The position numbers and the translations under genes were made by a program. Under the pieces are notes generated by a model. The model saw only the letters and a list, made by a program, of their open reading frames with translations. It was not told where the DNA came from and did not search any database. Below are positions 45,304-54,261 of a DNA stretch of 64,000 nt, in pieces; position 1 is the first letter of the stretch; every line of letters starts with the position of its first letter. Origin of the DNA: Anaerohabitans sp964387285. Lineage in GTDB: Bacteria > Zhuqueibacterota > Zhuqueibacteria > Residuimicrobiales > Residuimicrobiaceae. Where the stretch lies: contig CAYLWO010000001.1 of NCBI GenBank assembly GCA_964387285.1, positions 62,001 through 126,000 of the forward strand, read 5' to 3'.

Positions 45304-45337
45304 GGTTTCAGGTCTAAATAATGACAAGGAGTAAGAT

Positions 45338-46708
45338 ATGATCAGAATTCGCGTTTTTATCGCCCTAGTAGCGGCGATAGCTGGGTGTTCGTCTTCATGG
45401 GCTCAGGTACACGGTTGGTATACGGAAGGAGACCTCGTTCCTACAACACGAATTCGGATTGAATTAAAAAATCCACTTGATAGCGAACGAAAAGATTGTC
45501 CGGTCGTCATTTCACGTCAGCAAATGCCGATCAAAGACCTTATGGAAATGCGTGTGATACTCGTAGATCCGTCGTTGCCAGGCAATCCCCAACCCACGCC
45601 GGCTGATTTTAAAAACGGCGGCGCGCAGATTTTGCAAAAAGAGACCAATGGTCACTCGATCTTTCATCAACTGGATGATTTGGATAAAGACGGCTTGTGG
45701 GATGAACTTTTCTTTTTAACCGATATCGGGCCCGGCAAAAGTAAAACGATGTATCTCTATCTTGGATTTGCCGAGCGCGGCTGGAACAGCCACGGCACGC
45801 ATGCGAATATCGGCAACTATAGTCATCATGTCGTTCCTTTCTGGGAATCGGAACAAATGGGCTGGAAACTGTGGTATCCGACCGATTGCGATTTGTACGG
45901 CAAACGAAAACCAATGCTGGTGGCCTATGAACTTTACAAGGAAAATATTGACGGCTACCTGGTTCCTTACGATCACGGCACGGATATTATGACCGTCGAG
46001 AACACCTTTGGCGGCGGCGGCATCTGCTTGTTTGAACATCCTTCTATCGCCGATTCGATTTCACGGCCACGGTTTACTCCTCAATTGGGCGACCAAACAA
46101 CCTGGCATAATTTTAATCTGGGGCAAATCACCGATACGCGCTATGCTTTTGAGGTGATCACCAATGGCCCGCAACGCAGCATGGTGCGGGTAAAAACGAT
46201 GAACTGGAAATCCGGCAATGGGATCTATGAACTCGAACAGATATACACGGCCTATCGCAATCAAAGTTACTCCACCTGCAAGGTTGCTTACAAAACCTTT
46301 TTGCCCGTCAATCAGGGAACCATGTTCGGCTGCGGCATCAGAAAAAACGCCAAAGAGTATGAATATTACCAAAAAGGCGGTACGGTCATCACTATTGGCG
46401 ATGCCTTGATCGAAAATCCGGATGATAAGATGGGATTGGGAAGTCTGCACGTCGAGTTTGTCGGCACCTCCATCACTGTAAAGGATAAATATAAGCCGCA
46501 ATATCAGTTCATCAAGTCGTTCAACGGCAATCATTGTTTCAAGATTCCTGTCAATGAAACTCTTACCTATGAATACATGCTCGCTGCTGCCTGGAGCGAA
46601 GGTCCGGTTTACAATTCGCCTCAGACATTTAAAGAGTATGTGGTAAAAAGTGCGCTTGAATTCAACAATCCTGTCGAAGCAATCGCACTCAAAATCGAGG
46701 AGAAATAA
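45338..46708 (+). CDS. Secreted DUF4861 protein, copy 2
   Basis: A 456-residue paralogue of 33991-35445. The signal (about 1-22) contains a Cys in AGCSSSWAQ, so lipoprotein processing is possible. The mature part has HGWYTEGDLVPTTRIRIEL, LDDLDKDGLWDELFFLTDI, GWKLWYPTDCDLYGKRKP, GGGGICLFEHPSIADSISRP and TMNWKSGNGIYELEQIY. AAGGAG precedes the ATG. Here the DUF4861 gene comes before the lyase; in the first copy it follows it. Confidence 0.82.
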   Translation: MIRIRVFIALVAAIAGCSSSWAQVHGWYTEGDLVPTTRIRIELKNPLDSERKDCPVVISRQQMPIKDLMEMRVILVDPSLPGNPQPTPADFKNGGAQILQKETNGHSIFHQLDDLDKDGLWDELFFLTDIGPGKSKTMYLYLGFAERGWNSHGTHANIGNYSHHVVPFWESEQMGWKLWYPTDCDLYGKRKPMLVAYELYKENIDGYLVPYDHGTDIMTVENTFGGGGICLFEHPSIADSISRPRFTPQLGDQTTWHNFNLGQITDTRYAFEVITNGPQRSMVRVKTMNWKSGNGIYELEQIYTAYRNQSYSTCKVAYKTFLPVNQGTMFGCGIRKNAKEYEYYQKGGTVITIGDALIENPDDKMGLGSLHVEFVGTSITVKDKYKPQYQFIKSFNGNHCFKIPVNETLTYEYMLAAAWSEGPVYNSPQTFKEYVVKSALEFNNPVEAIALKIEEK

Positions 46709-46804
46709 TCCAATCCGGATCGAGCCGGCGTATCATTCCAGGTAAATATCATCTGCACCGCTTGTATAGTCTCGTGGAAGAAATTATTTACATTGGGAGT
46801 AAAC

Positions 46805-48856
46805 GTGAAAACTTTGATCATATTTTTCGTTGCATTGCTCACGTGTGGTGCCGTAACATTTGGTGAAATCACCCAGGCAGAGATTGACAAAGCACTTCAA
46901 GGCCGGCAGCGAGACCATCCTTATTTGTACTTTTCCGCAACGGACAAAGCCGCGATTTTCGATCGATTGCACAGCGATGAATTCAGTCGTGAGATATATG
47001 AACGCCAATTGGTAGAAGCTCGACGGTTACTGTTCGCTCCGGTTGATCCTGTTGCGCCACCTCGCGAAATCCGCCGTGCACGTTATGAGGGAAACTACCA
47101 TAACGCCGCTTACATTGATACTTATGCCGGCAATGCCTTTATTCTGGCTTTTGCCTATCAAATGACCGGCGATCCATCGTACGCGATCAAGTCCTACGAA
47201 TTCGCAGATGCGGTCTGTGATCAGCCCACCTGGATTCACCCTGCTCATGAATTCCCGCAGATCTATGATCGTGTCTGGCCCATGGGCGCCAAAGATGACC
47301 AGGTAGTTTTCAGTTACGCCCAGCATACGGATCATATGCTGTTCCAAATCGCAGCCGTGTACGATTGGTTGTATCCGGCTCTGGACAAGCGGCAGCGGGA
47401 TCGAATCCGCAGCGCCATTCTGGAAAAAGCGATTCTCCGGGTGCGCGGTAATTATGAGTATCATTGGTGGGCTACCGCATATCGCTGCAACTGGTGTTCA
47501 GTATGCCATTCCAGCCTTGGGGTAGCAGCCATGGCGTTGTTGACAGAAGATCCAGTTTTAACCGATGTCATTGCAACCTCGTTCAACGGTATTTGGAAAA
47601 ATCTAGAGGAAATCAAAGATGGCGGTTGGTGTGAAGGAATGGATTATCTGGATTATACTCTCAGTACCGCAGAACATTTTGCCTTTGTTTTAAAACGTCT
47701 TACCGGAGGTAAATGTAATTTATACAAACACCCAAGATTTTCAGATGGAATAAAAACGCTGCTCTATGGCCAGTTCCCCGGAAACCAGTCCGTTCACTTT
47801 GGCGACTCGGGGTCTGCAAGGTGTGGATCCTATACACTCTATAACCGGTTGATACTGGAAACCGGCAACACTGCAGCAGCCTGGTTGCAGGAAAATAAGG
47901 GATTTGCGAATCCGGCAACGCTCTATGATCTTTTTTCAAGCAAAGCTACGGTCAAGCCCGTGCTGCCTGAAAACAGCTCGATTTATTTCCCTGCAACCGG
48001 CTGGGTTATCATGCGCAGTGATTTTACCGATAGCAATAAGGTCAGCGTGGCGGCAAAATGCGATAAACATAACGATCCGCATCATGGTCACCTGGATTCA
48101 GGCCACTTTAGCCTCTATTGGCGCGGGGAGGAGTGGCTGTGCGACCATGGCAGCGCAGGCTATGATAGAAAATATTTTGATGAAGATCGTTGGACCTACC
48201 CCCTGGTGCTGAACACCGGGCACAATACCGTACTGGTTAATGGTGAAAAACAAATTCCCGGAAAACATAAAAACAAACCATGGAACTATAATGTTGGCGG
48301 TAAAATTGCTGAATTCCGGACGGGAAAGAGTCATGATTATGCTATCCTGGATGCCAGCGACGCATTTGCAAAAATATATCTGAAGAAATGGCGTCGTCAT
48401 CTCATACTGGAAAAACCGGACGTAACCATCGTGGTCGATGAGCTCCGGTGTTCAAAAAACGATGAAATAGAGGTTCGCTATCATTCAACAGCCGCTCAGC
48501 AAATCCTGGATAACCTTGTTTTGTTAAAAAACGATAAAGGCATCCTGGCAATCATTCCCATGGTACAGGGGAAATCAACCATCCGAAGCGGAAAACATGC
48601 AATACTGCCTGCCATCCAAAACAGTACCCTCACCCAAGTGCCCTACTTTGGAATCATAACACCTGCTCAGGAAAATGAAAATGTAATAGGAACACTTATT
48701 GTCCCAGTCGCCGGCTTTAGGGAGGCGCAAGAGCTTGCCAATTCAGTGGTATTTTCGCTGGACAGTCCTGGAGTTTTGACTGTTGCCTTTATGAAAGGTG
48801 GAACAAAGCACGAATATCTTTTTACGGCCGGGAAAGATGGAATTGTATTAAAATAG
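46805..48856 (+). CDS. Secreted heparinase II/III-like polysaccharide lyase, copy 2
   Basis: A 683-residue paralogue of 31946-34000. The signal peptide is KTLIIFFVALLTCGAVTFG. The toroid half has YDWLYPALDKRQRDRIRSAI, WWATAYRCNWCSVCHSSLG and GGWCEGMDYLDYTL. The beta half starts around NDPHHGHLDSGHFSLYWRG, with WTYPLVLNTGHNTVLVNGE. I chose GTG at 46805, because GGGAG (46795-46799) lies 5 bases before it; the TTG at 46793 lies before that site. The catalytic-region His residues of copy 1 are kept. Differences in the barrel loops suggest a different polymer or position. Confidence 0.82.
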   Translation: MKTLIIFFVALLTCGAVTFGEITQAEIDKALQGRQRDHPYLYFSATDKAAIFDRLHSDEFSREIYERQLVEARRLLFAPVDPVAPPREIRRARYEGNYHNAAYIDTYAGNAFILAFAYQMTGDPSYAIKSYEFADAVCDQPTWIHPAHEFPQIYDRVWPMGAKDDQVVFSYAQHTDHMLFQIAAVYDWLYPALDKRQRDRIRSAILEKAILRVRGNYEYHWWATAYRCNWCSVCHSSLGVAAMALLTEDPVLTDVIATSFNGIWKNLEEIKDGGWCEGMDYLDYTLSTAEHFAFVLKRLTGGKCNLYKHPRFSDGIKTLLYGQFPGNQSVHFGDSGSARCGSYTLYNRLILETGNTAAAWLQENKGFANPATLYDLFSSKATVKPVLPENSSIYFPATGWVIMRSDFTDSNKVSVAAKCDKHNDPHHGHLDSGHFSLYWRGEEWLCDHGSAGYDRKYFDEDRWTYPLVLNTGHNTVLVNGEKQIPGKHKNKPWNYNVGGKIAEFRTGKSHDYAILDASDAFAKIYLKKWRRHLILEKPDVTIVVDELRCSKNDEIEVRYHSTAAQQILDNLVLLKNDKGILAIIPMVQGKSTIRSGKHAILPAIQNSTLTQVPYFGIITPAQENENVIGTLIVPVAGFREAQELANSVVFSLDSPGVLTVAFMKGGTKHEYLFTAGKDGIVLK

Positions 48857-48946
48857 CTTTAGAGCGCGTGAGATAACCTGAGGGTATCCTAATTTTTAAA
48901 AAATAATCCATAGGCCATTTATCCTTTAACGAAAGCGTGACCAATC

Positions 48947-49849
48947 ATGTATGACCAAAACCATCAAAACGTCAACCGCAGAAAATTTTTTCAAGCATCT
49001 TCGCTTGCAGCGGGAACTCTTCTAACCGGTTCAGCCTGTGTGACCGATGAAAAAAAAACATCTGCAAAAAACCGGGAAACGGTCCGGGACCGCTTGTGGA
49101 TATGGACTCATCCGGCCGGCGTGCATACAAGATGGGGCATCCAACAGACATCACGCATGACTCCTTTGGAAGGCGCAGTCTACCTCGATGTTCCCAATTT
49201 ACTTTTCATTCGGTTCGAAGGAAAGCCTCCACTTGAGGAATTCAAACAATATGCGATTTCTTTCAGGCCTATGAAAAAAGTCGTTTGGTCATTGGTTGGA
49301 TCAAGCGGCTTGACCGGAGAAGAGGATCGTATCTTGGCATTAAAACTTGCTGAGCAATTCCCCAATATCAAAGGATTTGTGTTGGATGATTTTTTTCGCG
49401 AGGACGGCAGCGGAGCATTGAACGCAGAACAATTGAGAGAACTGCGTAACCGGTTGCTGATCAATGGAGAGCACCATGACCTGTATGTGGTTGTATATCA
49501 ACAATTGCTTGACGTTGCGATCGAAGCCCATCTGCAATTTTGCGACAAAATCACCTATTGGACATGGGATGCCAAGGACCTGGTGAATCTGGAGACAAAT
49601 TTTGAGCGCTTGGAAAAAAAGGCCCCGAATCATGGCCTCCTGCTGGGTTGTTATATGTGGGATTATGGCGGCGCTAAACCCATGCCCGTGGACGTGATGG
49701 CCCGGCAACTGCACCTCGGACTGCGTTGGCTGCACGAAAAGCGAATTGAAGGTATGATTTTTCTTGCCAGTTGCATCAGTGATTTGGAACTGGATGCAGT
49801 AGAATACACACGCAAATGGATTGCCGAAAAAGGGGACGAAACCATATAA
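48947..49849 (+). CDS. Tat-type lipoprotein, TIM-barrel-like protein of unknown function
   Basis: A 300-residue exported protein. The N-terminus NRRKFFQASSLAAGTLLTGSAC is a Tat signal ending in a lipobox-like Cys. The rest alternates helices and strands (VVWSLVGSSGLTG, NIKGFVLDDFFREDGSG, YVVVYQQLLDVAIE, LLLGCYMWDYGG, IEGMIFLASC) and looks like a beta/alpha barrel with acidic residues at strand ends, such as DDFF, WDAKD and WDYGG. I do not recognise a named family. It lies just upstream of the GH106-like gene in the same direction. Confidence 0.6.
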   Translation: MYDQNHQNVNRRKFFQASSLAAGTLLTGSACVTDEKKTSAKNRETVRDRLWIWTHPAGVHTRWGIQQTSRMTPLEGAVYLDVPNLLFIRFEGKPPLEEFKQYAISFRPMKKVVWSLVGSSGLTGEEDRILALKLAEQFPNIKGFVLDDFFREDGSGALNAEQLRELRNRLLINGEHHDLYVVVYQQLLDVAIEAHLQFCDKITYWTWDAKDLVNLETNFERLEKKAPNHGLLLGCYMWDYGGAKPMPVDVMARQLHLGLRWLHEKRIEGMIFLASCISDLELDAVEYTRKWIAEKGDETI

Positions 49850-49902
49850 TTTAACTGATCAATATGCAGGACCGTTTCATTCATTTGAAAAGAGTAAATA
49901 CC

Positions 49903-52737
49903 ATGAAAATCAGCAGACGTACTTTTATCAAATTAACGTCCGCCAGCCTGCCGGTGGCGCATGTCGCTCTAACCACCGGTTGCCGACCAGCAGGTCAGGG
50001 CACGGTTGAACAAGACCTTTTTCCGCTTTTTAAAAATCCCACGAATATTCATCGACCCTATGTCCGTTGGTGGTGGAACGGTCTCCGTCTTTCCCATGAC
50101 GAGATTTTGCGTGAGCTCGATTTACTCAAAGAGATCGGCATCGGCGGGGTGGAAATCAATTCGATTAAATTTCCGGAAACTGCCGATCCCATGGGCATAA
50201 AAGAGTGTGAGTGGCTCAGCGACGCATGGCTCGGTTATTTGCACACGGCACTGAAAGGCGCGCGAGAGAGAGACATGGTCTGCGATATCATCGTCGGTTC
50301 CGGTTGGCCCTTCGGCGGAGAATTTCTGGTAAAAGAAGAACAGGCCCAAATGATGGCCTTGGGCACTCGCAATGTGGTCGGACCAACCAAGCTGCAGATT
50401 TCACGTCAACAACTTTTGGATGAAATCCAGCCTGTCGTTTACTGCAAGCCGGAAAAGTCCTTTAGAGAATTGGCCATGTTGCGTCTTGCACCTGCCACTA
50501 TGGAATCATTTAATCCCGGCCTGGATTTTAATGAACAAATCAATAATGAAACGATCACCGTGCACGTGCCTGAAGGTGACCACGTACTCTATTTTCTGGT
50601 CAAGTTTACCGGCTACATGGGCGTCACTTTAGGCGCACCCGGGGCTAAAGGTCCGGTCCTGAATCATTTTGATGCAGAAGCGGTGCACAGATATCTGCAA
50701 CGCATGTCCGACCGAATCAACGAGAAAATCGGCAAACCCGGCAATCATATTCGTGCTTTTTTTACTGACAGCATAGAGTTGGAAGGCTCCAACTGGTGCG
50801 ACGACATGCTGCAACAGTTTGAGAAACGGCGGGGTTATGCCCTCACGCCCTACCTCCCCTACATTCTGTTCAAGGTCGGTGAAATGGGCAACGCTTTGCC
50901 GGAAATTTACGGCAGCAAATTTTTACCCCAGGCCGATGAAATCATTCAACAGGTCCGCTATGATTTTTGTATTACCCGCATCGAGTTGTTCAAAGAACGC
51001 TTTAGCGATGTCTTTCGTACCTGGTGTCACGAACAGGGCGTGCAAGGACGTCAACAAGCCTATGGTATGGAATACCATCCCATTGACGCCAGCCTGGATA
51101 TCGACATTCCGGAAGGCGAAGCCTGGATGCAGCCAGGCACCGGTATTGATATGGCGGATCGTCGCGCCCGCGAAGGACGAGCTTACATTATTGACAATAA
51201 ATCGGTTTCTTCCGCGGTTCGGTTGAGCGGCAAAAAGATCATGAGTTGTGAAGAGATCACCAATCCTTACATGCTGTTCAACGACTCGCTGGACAAGATT
51301 AAAGTTGCCGGTGATCAGAGCAATTTATCCGGCGTAAACCATTCTGTTTTGCATGGTTTCAACTATAGTCCGAAAGAAGCTGCCTTCCCCGGCTGGGTGC
51401 GTTACGGCGCCTATATCAACGAGCGCAATCCATGGTGGCCTTATTTTCGCAAGTGGACCGATTATAAAGCCCGGCTTTCCGCTGTGTTTCAAAACGCAGA
51501 GCTCATGGCCGATATGGCGGTCATGCTTCCGTTTTCGGATCTGTGGCGGAAATACAGCACACAGAGAGATCCCTTCCCCATCACCTTTGAACCGACCTAC
51601 CAATATAACGTATGGGAAGCCATCCATCAATGCGGGAATAGCTGCGATTACTTGAGTGAAAAAATTCTGCAACAAGCTCGTTTTGAAAACGGAATGATAA
51701 AATACGGCAGCCGAGCTTATCATACGCTTATACTAGTGGAGGTGGAATCTATAGAACCGGAAACTGCTGCGGCGCTGGAAAAATTTGCTCAAGCCGGGGG
51801 ATTGATTCTTTTCATCGGCAAAAGACCTCATCGAACAGCCGGATTTTTTAATCATGAAGCACAAAGTCGAAAAGTCGAGAAAATCATCTCATCCCTTATG
51901 CATAAAAATCCGCAACGAGTAATGATTTATCCGGCGCCGACCGGCAGCGTCCTGGAATGGTATAGAGAACTGCAATCCCGATACAAACTCGAACCTTATG
52001 TCAGATTTTCAAAGCCACAAATAATGGTCAGTCAGATTTACTATCGCCATGGAGACGATGACATCTTTTTCATCATCAATTCCAGTCTGGATAATACCGT
52101 TCAACAAAAAATCGAGTTTGCGGTTAAGAATAAATCGCCGTGGCTATGGGATCCTGAGACGGGTACGAAATGCATCTATCCCCACCAGGGCGCCGGCAAT
52201 ATCCTCGATCTTGAACTTGTTCCCGGCGGCTCAGCTTTGATTGTCTTTTCGCCGGAAAAAGAAGGAGAAGCTTATCGTCCACTGCCAACCGAAGGCGCGG
52301 CTAAAGTTTTGTCAGGTTCATGGCATGTTGAATTACGCTATCCCGACGATTCCATCAAAAAGATCACGTTAACTCAATTAGTCGACTTGCAGCTACGACC
52401 GGATTTAAAATCATTCGGCGGCAAAGCCATCTATCGGCTTTATTTTAACCTGGAAACAATCGAGGGATTCCATCTGTTGGATTTGGGCCGGGTTTACGAA
52501 ATTTCTTCCGTCCATTTGAACCAAAAATCTCTGGGCATGCGTTGGTATGGTCGGCACGTGTATGAAGTGGCCGAATCGCTCATCGCCGGGAAAAATGAGT
52601 TGGAAGTGACCGTCACTAAATGTTTGGGCAATTATTGCAAAATGCTGACCCACAATGCCACGGCGCAATACTGGACTGTTGGAATGGACCAACCTTTTTA
52701 TCCCAGCGGATTGGTAGGCCCTGTGCGGTTGCTCTAG
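49903..52737 (+). CDS. GH106-like alpha-L-rhamnosidase, Tat-exported
   Basis: A 944-residue protein. The signal is ISRRTFIKLTSASLPVAHVA followed by a Cys, so Tat export and lipidation are likely. The start of the catalytic part has the GH106 signature PYVRWWWNGLRLSHDEIL and ELDLLKEIGIGGVEIN. Later landmarks are AFFTDSIELEGSNWCDDM, QGRQQAYGMEYHPID and an SCEEITNPYM segment. The C-terminus has a beta-sandwich ending in ELEVTVTKCLGNYCKML. GH106 enzymes remove alpha-L-rhamnose from plant or algal polysaccharides. I chose the ATG at 49903, which puts the Tat motif at the N-terminus; the frame is open 13 codons more. Confidence 0.82.
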   Translation: MKISRRTFIKLTSASLPVAHVALTTGCRPAGQGTVEQDLFPLFKNPTNIHRPYVRWWWNGLRLSHDEILRELDLLKEIGIGGVEINSIKFPETADPMGIKECEWLSDAWLGYLHTALKGARERDMVCDIIVGSGWPFGGEFLVKEEQAQMMALGTRNVVGPTKLQISRQQLLDEIQPVVYCKPEKSFRELAMLRLAPATMESFNPGLDFNEQINNETITVHVPEGDHVLYFLVKFTGYMGVTLGAPGAKGPVLNHFDAEAVHRYLQRMSDRINEKIGKPGNHIRAFFTDSIELEGSNWCDDMLQQFEKRRGYALTPYLPYILFKVGEMGNALPEIYGSKFLPQADEIIQQVRYDFCITRIELFKERFSDVFRTWCHEQGVQGRQQAYGMEYHPIDASLDIDIPEGEAWMQPGTGIDMADRRAREGRAYIIDNKSVSSAVRLSGKKIMSCEEITNPYMLFNDSLDKIKVAGDQSNLSGVNHSVLHGFNYSPKEAAFPGWVRYGAYINERNPWWPYFRKWTDYKARLSAVFQNAELMADMAVMLPFSDLWRKYSTQRDPFPITFEPTYQYNVWEAIHQCGNSCDYLSEKILQQARFENGMIKYGSRAYHTLILVEVESIEPETAAALEKFAQAGGLILFIGKRPHRTAGFFNHEAQSRKVEKIISSLMHKNPQRVMIYPAPTGSVLEWYRELQSRYKLEPYVRFSKPQIMVSQIYYRHGDDDIFFIINSSLDNTVQQKIEFAVKNKSPWLWDPETGTKCIYPHQGAGNILDLELVPGGSALIVFSPEKEGEAYRPLPTEGAAKVLSGSWHVELRYPDDSIKKITLTQLVDLQLRPDLKSFGGKAIYRLYFNLETIEGFHLLDLGRVYEISSVHLNQKSLGMRWYGRHVYEVAESLIAGKNELEVTVTKCLGNYCKMLTHNATAQYWTVGMDQPFYPSGLVGPVRLL

Positions 52738-52771
52738 AGATAATCTATCATTTCTACGAAAGGAGTCGGTC

Positions 52772-53146
52772 ATGGTCAGAGGTGGCGCTACTATTTGGTA
52801 TTTCCCGGATGGATATCTGCCGGTAAAAAATAGTGACGGAGAGTTGGAATCTCATGAAGCGCTGATGCTGTTAAACACCAATTCAACTACAGCAAACGTT
52901 AAACTCGATTTTTATTTTGAGGACCGGGAACCTGTCAAGGATATTCCCGTTATCATTGGTGGAGAACGCATCAAATGTTTGCGCTTGGATCACCCGTCGG
53001 ACATCGGCGGTCTTTCGATTGCGCCTTTGACCCAATATTCCATTCGGGTTCGTTCCGATTGCCCAATCATTGCGCAATTTGGTCGCCTGGACGCCACCCA
53101 GGTAAACCTGGCCTATTACGGTTCAATGGGATTCTGGGAATCATAG
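52772..53146 (+). CDS. ASRT-like small protein (sensory rhodopsin transducer family)
   Basis: A 124-residue protein resembling the Anabaena sensory rhodopsin transducer family (PF07100). Features are IWYFPDGYLPV near the N-terminus, SHEALMLLNTNSTTANVKL, FYFEDREPVKDIPV and CPIIAQFGRLDATQVNLAY. ASRT proteins are soluble beta-rich tetramers; related family members occur without any rhodopsin. No rhodopsin gene lies in this window. The AAAGGAG site precedes the ATG. It sits between the GH106-like and phosphotriesterase-like genes, so a sugar- or regulator-binding role is more likely than light signalling. Confidence 0.72.
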   Translation: MVRGGATIWYFPDGYLPVKNSDGELESHEALMLLNTNSTTANVKLDFYFEDREPVKDIPVIIGGERIKCLRLDHPSDIGGLSIAPLTQYSIRVRSDCPIIAQFGRLDATQVNLAYYGSMGFWES

Positions 53147-53176
53147 AATTTATACTCTGCGGAGAGATGAAATAAT

Positions 53177-54211
53177 ATGGACGTCATGACCGTCACCGGC
53201 CCGATTTCTGTCAATGATTTAGGCATCATCCTGCCGCATGAACACCTTTTCATCGATCTTAGAAATCAGTTTACCGATTTTATCGATCCGCAGAAAAAAA
53301 AGCGCAGTTATGAACCGGTCAGCCTGCACAATCTCGGTTGGTTGAGACGGAATCCCTATGCCATACGGGACAACCTTCTGGTGGACGATTTTGCGACAGC
53401 CGTTGCAGAAGTGCAATACTTTAAAGAAAGCAATGGCGGCACCATCGTCGAGTGCACTTCGATCGGCATCAGGCGCGATGCCGCAAAACTGAAAAAACTT
53501 TCAGAGGCAACCAGGGTCCATATTATCGCCGGGTGCGGCTATTATACTGTTGATACGCACCCGCCTGAAATGATTCATTGGTCAGCGGAAGATATCGCCG
53601 GGCAGATGTTACGCGACCTCACCGAGGGAATCGACGGAACCGACATCCGCGCCGGGGTGATCGGTGAAATTGGAACCAGTTGCCCGGTGCACCCCCATGA
53701 GGAAAAAAATTTGCTCGCGGCTGCGATCACCTTCCAAAAGACGCACGTCCCGGTCTACATCCATACCTATCCCTGGGGTAAAACCGGCATCAGGATTATT
53801 GAACTTTTGCTCACGCAGGGCGTTGATCCGCAAAAAATCGTTCTCTGCCATCTTGACGTTGAACCGGATGTAGAGTACCTGCGCCGTGTTTTGGAAATGG
53901 GCGTGTTCGTCGAGTTTGATAATTTCGGCAAGGAATTTTATATCGATCGGGCTGATCGTGGGTTCGCCGGTGGAATATTTATTCGCGACATTGATCGCGT
54001 CCGTCTGTTAAAGCAGATCATCGGTTGGGGCCTGGATAAGCAGATTCTCCTGACCAACGACATTTGCTTGAAAATAATGTTACATGCTTTTGGCGGCTGG
54101 GGTTATGACCATATCTTGACGAATATTGCGCCTATGATGCGCGACGTGGGTATTGATGAAGAAAAAATCAATCAATTCATTCGTGAAAATCCCAAAAGAT
54201 TGTTTTTATGA
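53177..54211 (+). CDS. Phosphotriesterase-family (PTE/PHP) metal hydrolase
   Basis: A 344-residue TIM-barrel hydrolase of the phosphotriesterase family. The metal motif PHEHLF (H21 and H23) opens the barrel. VIGEIGTSCPVHPHEEKNLL is at the bridging-ligand position, with a Glu as in the lactonase and PTER-type members rather than Lys. VYIHTYPWG and IVLCHLDVEPD carry the two later His residues. ILLTNDICLK carries the final Asp. No signal peptide. Family members hydrolyse lactones, so a sugar-lactone role would fit. Confidence 0.8.
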   Translation: MDVMTVTGPISVNDLGIILPHEHLFIDLRNQFTDFIDPQKKKRSYEPVSLHNLGWLRRNPYAIRDNLLVDDFATAVAEVQYFKESNGGTIVECTSIGIRRDAAKLKKLSEATRVHIIAGCGYYTVDTHPPEMIHWSAEDIAGQMLRDLTEGIDGTDIRAGVIGEIGTSCPVHPHEEKNLLAAAITFQKTHVPVYIHTYPWGKTGIRIIELLLTQGVDPQKIVLCHLDVEPDVEYLRRVLEMGVFVEFDNFGKEFYIDRADRGFAGGIFIRDIDRVRLLKQIIGWGLDKQILLTNDICLKIMLHAFGGWGYDHILTNIAPMMRDVGIDEEKINQFIRENPKRLFL

Positions 54212-54261
54212 AACTGGATCCGACGTTTACGGCAGCTCCTCCATTAAGAAAGGTTTGAATA

